NCBI GenBank assembly: GCA_025266875.1
Contig: JALLLT010000030.1
Coordinates: 1 to 64,000, forward strand
Direction: 5' to 3'
DNA from: Fennellomyces sp. T-0311
Lineage: Eukaryota; Mucoromycota; Mucoromycetes; Mucorales; Lichtheimiaceae
Length of the DNA: 64,000 nt
A program made the translations under genes and the position numbers. Positions 58,304 to 64,000 of the stretch are shown here, piece by piece (the first letter of the stretch is position 1; each line of letters begins with the position of its first letter). The notes beneath the pieces were generated by a model. It was not told the DNA's origin, ran no database searches, and saw only the letters and a program-made list of their open reading frames with translations.

Positions 58304-60223
58304 TTATTTCGTCTTGCGCACACGACGACGTTCTCGTTTGCTGGTGGGGAAGTCTTCTTCGCCGGATACCGTGGGCGTGTCAATGTTGAGCACCTTGATG
58401 TTGCCGCGTTCGAGGATATCGTCGGAGGGCTGGACGAGAAGGTGATGCATGTGGTCGTGGGCGGGAGTGGAGGGGTCGCACATGGGAATGGCTTGCACCC
58501 ATGGATCTGACAGGATGTCTTTCAAAGTGCATCGTTTGCTGGGATCGGCCTGCAATATGCGTGGGAATATCTCGCGCGCTTCGCGGGGCAGCAGCTTGAA
58601 CAGCCGTGCGGCGCCTTGTGAGTTGGGATTAATAAAGTTCTTGAACGACTGGTCCTGGGAAGGGCGCGGTATCCGCCACGGAAATCGGCGGATGGTCATG
58701 CAAATGAACACAATGGCACACGACCACAGATCGGATGCAGCGGGATCATAGTCGGGCTGCGTGTACTGTTCAGGCGCAATGTAAGGGTCAGATCCACAGA
58801 TTCCTATTGGAGTGTGCTTGCATGAGTTTGGGCGGGTAAACCATTAACCCCAATCGATATATACCTTTGCTTCGGTGAACCTTGTCCTCGAACGGATACT
58901 TGTATACAACGGCACAGCCAAAGTCGATAATCTTGACAATGCCGCGCTCATCAAGCATCATGTTATCCAGCTTGAGATCACGATGGGCGATACCCATCGA
59001 ATGCAGATACTCTACGCCATTCAGCATTTGTCGCCAGCAACATGCGACTTCTTCGCGCGTCATCTTGCCGCTCATGACGATATTGAACAGATCATTGGGC
59101 GCATACTCCATAATCTCGTAGAATGACGATCGCTCCTGGATGATATCCAGTGTTTCGATGACGTTTACATTGTGCAAGGTCGACCCAATGCAGAATTCGG
59201 CCGTAACTTTCTTTACGTACTCCTTCTCGTTTTCATGCGGCAGCCGCTTGCGGAACTGCTTGACTGCAAAAGTCTTGCCATTCGCGGCATTCTTGATAAT
59301 TCGAACCGAGCCACCAGCACCCTTTCCGACAAAGCGACCTAAATTCGGGTTAGAACGATCAGGCTGAAATAAAAAAAAAATTCGGGAAAATGCTTACCCC
59401 ATTTGCCGTAGCGGCCTTCAATGTCCTTGTTGAACTCGTTGGCGAACGACAAGTCACTCACGCTGCTGTTGACGCTGCTCGCGTATGTTTTGGCATGTTT
59501 CTTGGACTTTTTCTTGTCGCCCTTGAAAAAGCGCTTCAAGCCGTGGAATAGGTTCTTGTCCTTTTCGACGCGGTGGAAATGCGTCTGCTTATACTTGCTG
59601 TCGTACTCGGGCCTTTTGAACATGAATTGGGAGGGGGTGGATGGCCGGCTTGGAATGGACGTGGATGTGCTGGCGCTAGGCGTGGGGTCGGGCCCGAGAC
59701 TGCTTACAGTTGCAGTATCATCGTCGTCATCCTCAATGTCGGCATCATTGTTGTCCTTGGAAGCGGGGCGAGAAAGAGAAAGTGGAGTAGAAGGCGAGGA
59801 AGAAGACGAAATGACGATGCGCGGGGAAGACAGACGATGGGAGGTGGATGTGGTGACGATCGTACCCGACGACGTGCGCGTCTTGGCCTTGGGCCGTTCT
59901 TGTGTTTCATCGCTGTGGTGTGGCGAAAGGGATGTTGGCGTGTCGGCGCCTGGTCCGCTCGAGGGTTTCATGGCAGGAGAGGCCTCATCGACGCTGGTAA
60001 ATCCGTCGTCAGGCTGCTCATGATAGCCCGGTGTGCCGGGAACAGATACATCGGGCGTGACATTCTCAAACTGATAGCCACCTCGCTTCTGAAAGATCTT
60101 GGCTGGCGTATCAAAGTCGGCGGCCTGCAGTCGGTCGCTGAGGTTGTGCACAAGCACCTTTTGAGACAACGATGAGGGGCGAGACTTGTATTCGGTATAT
60201 TGGTACGGATGAAGCTGCGTCAT
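58304..60223 (-). CDS. Ser/Thr protein kinase, HAL4/SAT4-like
   Basis: Three exons (60223-59398, 59338-58865, 58803-58304) total 1,800 nt, or 599 residues. The N-terminal 275 residues are disordered, with Ser/Pro/Thr-rich and acidic ([14 protein letters not shown]) stretches and a basic patch ([12 protein letters not shown]). The catalytic domain follows: [13 protein letters not shown] (Gly loop), FAVKQFRK (Lys), [11 protein letters not shown] (catalytic Asp), [10 protein letters not shown] (DFG), [24 protein letters not shown], ending near ILSDPWVQ. The [13 protein letters not shown] activation loop and long N-terminal region fit the fungal HAL4/HAL5-type kinases that regulate potassium transport and nutrient permeases. 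The C-terminal basic tail [11 protein letters not shown] is unusual and might bind membranes or serve as a nuclear signal. Family placement is by motif only. Confidence 0.87.
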
Positions 60224-60256
60224 ATATATAAACAGGGATATCAATGGGTAATCTAG

Positions 60257-60287
<31 letters not shown>

Positions 60288-61390
60288 GAGGAAGAGAGAC
60301 GAAGGAAAAAAGATTTGCGTCGGTTGAACGTATCAAAATTATTGAACCCAGATCAGTTCCTTATTTGGGCAATGGGCTTGATTGGGAGCCCATACAATCA
60401 TTCATTGCCATGGCCACCGGGTGTTGCTGTGGAACGGCGATGCATCTCTAGCCACGGCGCCGGCCGACGATCAGCTGGCGCGCCCCTGTCGCTCGCCTCG
60501 CAGGTCACCTCCACACCCGCTATCTCGGCTGAAGGTGTGAGGGCTGCTGCGGCGGATAATTTCTTCCGGATTCGGCTGCGAGTTTTCCCGCGCATCTTTA
60601 ATAAGCTCCAATGCTGCGCTTTTGTTGATTCAAGCGAAATTAACAAATATGCGTGGATTCTTCCATTTGTTTGTTCTCGCAGGTTATGGCCGCCTCGCCG
60701 CTTGCACCCTAGGCGCTTCCGCCGAATTACATACGCAGCCTCCACGTGGCGGCATTTTCGGGAATACCATTTTCACATGGCCCGGTTGCTGATTATCTAA
60801 CCCATTTGCCACGCGTGGCCGAACAAAGGGTCGACGCAAACAGAAGAAAAAAGTGTACGCGGGTTTAATGATGGCACGCAACGGATGACAGGAGCTTTGT
60901 TTATGTTTATGTTTCGTTTTCTTTTTTCCTGCCCCTTCGACCCCTTTTCGCATTTCTCCGACAGTGCCGAGACATCAATGCACTTGGTTACATCGGCACG
61001 TGCGCCGATCTGGACCGGCTGGTCCGTTGGTATTCCCAGTTGCCGCAGCTGCCCTTTGAAAATTCATGCTGTTTGTCCATGGCCACGGCTAATAAAAGCA
61101 CATCGCACGTTTTCGTTTCAGCAGAGAAAGGGAGCCAGCGCCGTTATCGATGATGGCACCATCCCTTTCTCTCCTACCACCACCACCGCCCACAATGGTG
61201 CCCCAACGTGGCCGTTTCCCAATCAGAAACAAACGCATTCTTCATTGATTGGCTGCATTTAATCGCTCTGCTATCTCGCACACTGCGGGCGGCCCGCCTC
61301 TAATTTATGACACGATTTCGAATCCAGCAATTGTGAGAGAGTGCGCAACGCTGCACGCGTAACCACTTCCTTCCCTTCTTGAAAAAAATA
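60224..61390. other. Divergent intergenic region, (GA)n and GC-rich patch
   Basis: 1.17 kb between divergent kinase and EDC3 genes. It contains a GA dinucleotide tract at 60256-60288 in the kinase leader and a GC-rich stretch near 60410-60560. A plus-strand frame at 60315-60800 and a minus-strand frame at 60398-60745 overlap there, a sign of GC-rich chance frames; neither shows a known domain. Confidence 0.5.
60256..60288. repeat. (GA)n microsatellite
   Basis: Nearly pure GA run about 33 bp upstream of the kinase start codon; likely part of its 5' leader. Confidence 0.88.
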
Positions 61391-63604
61391 ATGTCAGAAT
61401 ACATTGGCACCCAACTCACGGTTGAATTGACTGATGGATCCACCGTGACTGGTGTCGTCAACGCACTGGATCAAGAAAAGACCCTCATGACGTTATCGCC
61501 AGGTACCTTTTTTAATGAAACAAAAAAAATAATGTGGCTTTCTAATCACACGATTACATTAGCCACGGTTTGCAAGAATGGAGGGATTCAACAAGTGGCA
61601 GGGTTTGGTATCTATGGGTCACAGATAGCGCAACTTCACGTCCATACTCCAGCTCCTCCTCCTCCTCCTCCTCCTCCTCCTCCCAAGAGTCCACCAAAGC
61701 AATTTGTAGATCCGGCTATCGTCAGTGTAAGCACGCTACAGCAGCCGTTTATGCGTCTAAATATACTGATTCTGGATTATTTATAGATGAGCCCTGCTAT
61801 GCCAAGGTAGGTGTTCAGCACGATGACCGGCTTGGTTGGTTTGTTAATCTGTTTATAGAACGCCGCTGAATAAACCGAATGAAGTGACCACGCCATCAGC
61901 TCCTCCAAAGATAGCATCCAAAAGTACCGATAAGCCCAGCTCAAAACCGGCCGAAAAGCCCATCGCAAAGCAGGTGGATAAGTCCACCGCAAAACAGGTG
62001 GAGAAACCAAAGCCTGCCGTCCAGAAAACTTCCAAAGTGCCGTTCTTTGGACAGCGCAATATTCCTCGTCATGATGACCTCGAAACCGAAGTATTGGATT
62101 ACGAAGATCTGTATGGAACGCGAAAAGGCAAAAAGTTTGAACAGCGGAAAGAGGTAAGGAACCATTAACCAGCGAGAGATCACGTCAAGAAACTGATGGA
62201 CACTGGCAGGCCCCTCCCAAAGAGATCGTCTCCAAGCAACCTTCTCCCAAACAGCCGTCGCCCAGGGAATCTCCTCCCAAGGAGCCTTCTCACAAAGAGG
62301 TTGTCAATCAAGAAGCATCGGCTACACTTGCATCGATGCTCAATCTCGAGACCCCGTCTGAAAACGACGAAGCCAAGCAGAGCTCAACTTTCAAAATACC
62401 TGCTAACCTGATACCCCCCAAAGCACGCGCCATGTCCAATGGAAAAGTATCGCCCAAGTCCAGTCCTCCCAGGGAAAAGGCAAGCCCTCCGGTGGCCGAA
62501 AAAAGCCCAAAGACATCTTCACCTAGAGAAAAAGCGAGCCCATCAAAGGAAAAATCAACATCGCTAAAGGACAAAACCAATCAACCCAAGGCAAGTCCGC
62601 CAAAGGAAAAGGTGGCAAAGAAGCCAAAGGAAGTCAAATCGCCGAAGGAGAACGATGTGGAGACCAAGGAGGAGGATGACGCACTGCCCATCATCAAAAC
62701 AGTTGTGAATGGTGCAAGGTGTCCTGTGGTGACGGTGGAGCAGATGCGTGAGGTGGAGCAGATCTGTGGTAAGTCCTCATCGTATTGTGCTAAAGTAAGT
62801 GTGTACCTCATGCTTTTTTTTTATATAGTGTCGGAAACTGGTCCGAACGAGGAAATGATGGTCGAAAATGCTGGTCATGGAACAAGTGTGATGGCACTAA
62901 AGGCAATTGGGGGTCATCGCAGGATACAACCGGGGAATCACAATGCAGCTCCTGTGGTGGTCGTTTTTGCTGGTAATACCAAGGCCGGTAGCTACGGTTT
63001 AGCTGCAGCACGGCATTTGGCCAACCGAGCTTGTCAAGTCTACGTGATGCTGGCATTCCGTAAAGACGGTACACTTTCAGATCAGGTGGAAATGCAGAAA
63101 AAATGTGCCCAGTTTGCTGGAGCACAGATTGTGGAAACCATCGAAGGTAAGACAACATGACTAGACCGTTGATGATAAAAGACTAAACATCAATTATCAG
63201 AGCTGCCACAACAGCAAACAACACCAGTGGATTTGATTATCGATGGTTTGATGGGGTCGGAATCATCAGTGCAATTGTTGCGTGGCGATTATGCGACCAG
63301 GGAATTGCTATGGGAATCGATGGATTGGGCAAACGCAAACAAGGCACCCGTGCTAAGTCTTGATTTTCCAAGCGGTATCAATGCTACAAGCGGCCTACCG
63401 TTCCATGTAATGCATTATATCCAACCCAAATGGACATTGTGTTTCGGAGCACCCAAGCAAGGTTGCACATCGCGTCAGATCACTGGAGAGCTTTTCCTTG
63501 CGGATATCGGTATTCCCAGCGTTAGTTGGCGACGGATAGGAATTAGTAGATGTAAAATCCCGTGGGGTGCAGAGTTTGTAGTCGCCCTAGAGTATGAAGG
63601 TTAA
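61391..63604 (+). CDS. EDC3: Enhancer of mRNA decapping 3 (Edc3)
   Basis: P-body scaffold that activates the Dcp1-Dcp2 decapping enzyme. About six exons; the first intron is 61503-61562. The N-terminal LSm domain reads GTQLTVELTDGSTVTGVV and, after the intron, GGIQQVAGFGIYGSQIAQL. Next come a Pro10 tract coded by a CTC/CCT repeat and a Lys/Pro/Ser-rich linker. An FDF-like part (FFGQRNIPRHDDLETEVLDY) follows, then a second disordered region of KEK/SPP repeats. The C-terminal YjeF_N (Rossmann-like) domain shows ENAGHGTSVMAL, VVVFAGNTKAGSYGLAAARH, DLIIDGLMG and LSLDFPSGINATSG, and ends with LEYEG. The glycine-rich NNGGDG loop of the enzyme relatives is replaced by TKAGSYG, as expected for the non-enzymatic Edc3 dimer domain. 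Confidence 0.92.
61653..61683. repeat. Trinucleotide (CTC)n inside EDC3
   Basis: About ten CTC/CCT units coding for the Pro10 tract between the LSm domain and linker of Edc3. Likely variable in length. Confidence 0.88.
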
Positions 63605-63762
63605 TATAATAACTGGTTTGGTCAACTTTACAGAAGGTGATGGGCAGTAAAGAGTAATGGGAAATCGAGTGGAAGAAATCAAGTTTGGCGGGAGCGAATT
63701 TGAGCGCGTGAGAGAGTGATGAGAGATTTATTTGATTGTAAAAAATGAGTTTATGAGTTATT

Positions 63763-64000
63763 TTAATCAGTGCCAAAGTATCTATGATTCGTTTTTTAGT
63801 GGGAAAATAGAGTTGGATTATAGATGGTATTCTTACCTGCAACCAAAATCGCCTACACCAGGAATAATGTACTTGTTCTCATCCAAAGTCTCATCGACTT
63901 CACCAGCAACGATCTTGATCTTGGGGTATTTCTTGACGAATGCATCGATACCTTCGGGAGAGGCAATCAAGTTCAAAAAGATAATACGGTCCTCTTGGAC
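63763..64000 (-). CDS. FUR1: Uracil phosphoribosyltransferase, C-terminal part
   Basis: The 3' end of a gene running off the window edge. The enzyme converts uracil and PRPP to UMP in pyrimidine salvage. Visible sequence is FLNLIASPEGIDAFVKKYPK then VAGEVDETLDENKYIIPGVG and DFGC, followed by an intron (63782-63836). A 19-nt last exon (63763-63781) completes RYFGTD and the stop. The GDFG.RYFGT ending is the uracil-binding signature of the family. The gene is convergent with EDC3, stops 159 bp apart. If present, a uridine kinase fusion upstream cannot be judged from this window. Confidence 0.9.

Noticed and set aside
59421..60175. Long plus-strand frames of 200 codons antisense to the kinase
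   Set aside because: They are mirror frames of the Ser/Pro-rich N-terminal coding exon; no independent features.
60315..60800. A 161-codon gene upstream of EDC3
   Set aside because: Overlaps an equally long frame on the other strand in a GC-rich patch, has no recognisable domain, and lies where two promoters are expected.

Overview
The window reads as nuclear DNA of an early-diverging fungus, most likely Mucoromycota (Mucorales-like). Genes are dense with short introns (about 50-100 nt) and fungal gene families (CCH1, GH28 polygalacturonases, an RRM-Puf protein, a HAL/SAT4-type kinase). There is one textbook U12-type AT-AC intron, and the transposons are MULE-type. The genus assignment is inference; no rRNA or other marker is present.

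Layout. 1-7.5 kb is a transposon graveyard: a fragment of an IS630-like DDE transposase, a decayed MULE transposase, then a complete 3.36-kb MULE (4127-7490) with 35-bp perfect terminal inverted repeats and a transposase fused to an OTU cysteine protease. The element ends 45 bp before the start codon of a leucine-rich-repeat gene. 7.5-17.2 kb is a compact housekeeping block: LRR protein, GPI mannosyltransferase III (GPI10/PIGB, with the AT-AC intron), a pinin-like splicing protein, an RRM+Pumilio RNA-binding protein, and mitochondrial 3-hydroxyacyl-CoA dehydrogenase. 18.6-22 kb holds a cysteine-rich secreted protein and a sugar transporter. 22-24.4 kb is non-coding with a diverged duplicated repeat. 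24.4-32.5 kb is one large gene, the voltage-gated calcium channel CCH1. 32.5-37.5 kb is AT-rich with no recognisable gene.

37.5-43.5 kb has a TauD-type dioxygenase and two tandem secreted GH28 polygalacturonases, a nutrient-scavenging set. 44.6-47.3 kb is a SAP-domain, Gln/Ser-rich nuclear protein. 49.5-50.6 kb is a mucin-like membrane protein. 53.5-64 kb is another housekeeping block: RAD51C facing TRAP-alpha head to head, a small Fmp46-like thioredoxin-fold protein, a Ser/Thr kinase, EDC3, and the 3' end of uracil phosphoribosyltransferase.

There is no operon logic. Functional links visible are ER-based (GPI10, TRAP-alpha), RNA-based (pinin, RRM-Puf, EDC3), plasma-membrane ion handling (CCH1, HAL-type kinase) and pectin use (GH28 pair, sugar transporter). 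I found no rRNA, CRISPR or convincing tRNA. Exon joins were checked by reading frame: summed exon lengths for GPI10, RRM-Puf, HBD, TauD, SAP, RAD51C, TRAP-alpha and the kinase are all multiples of three.
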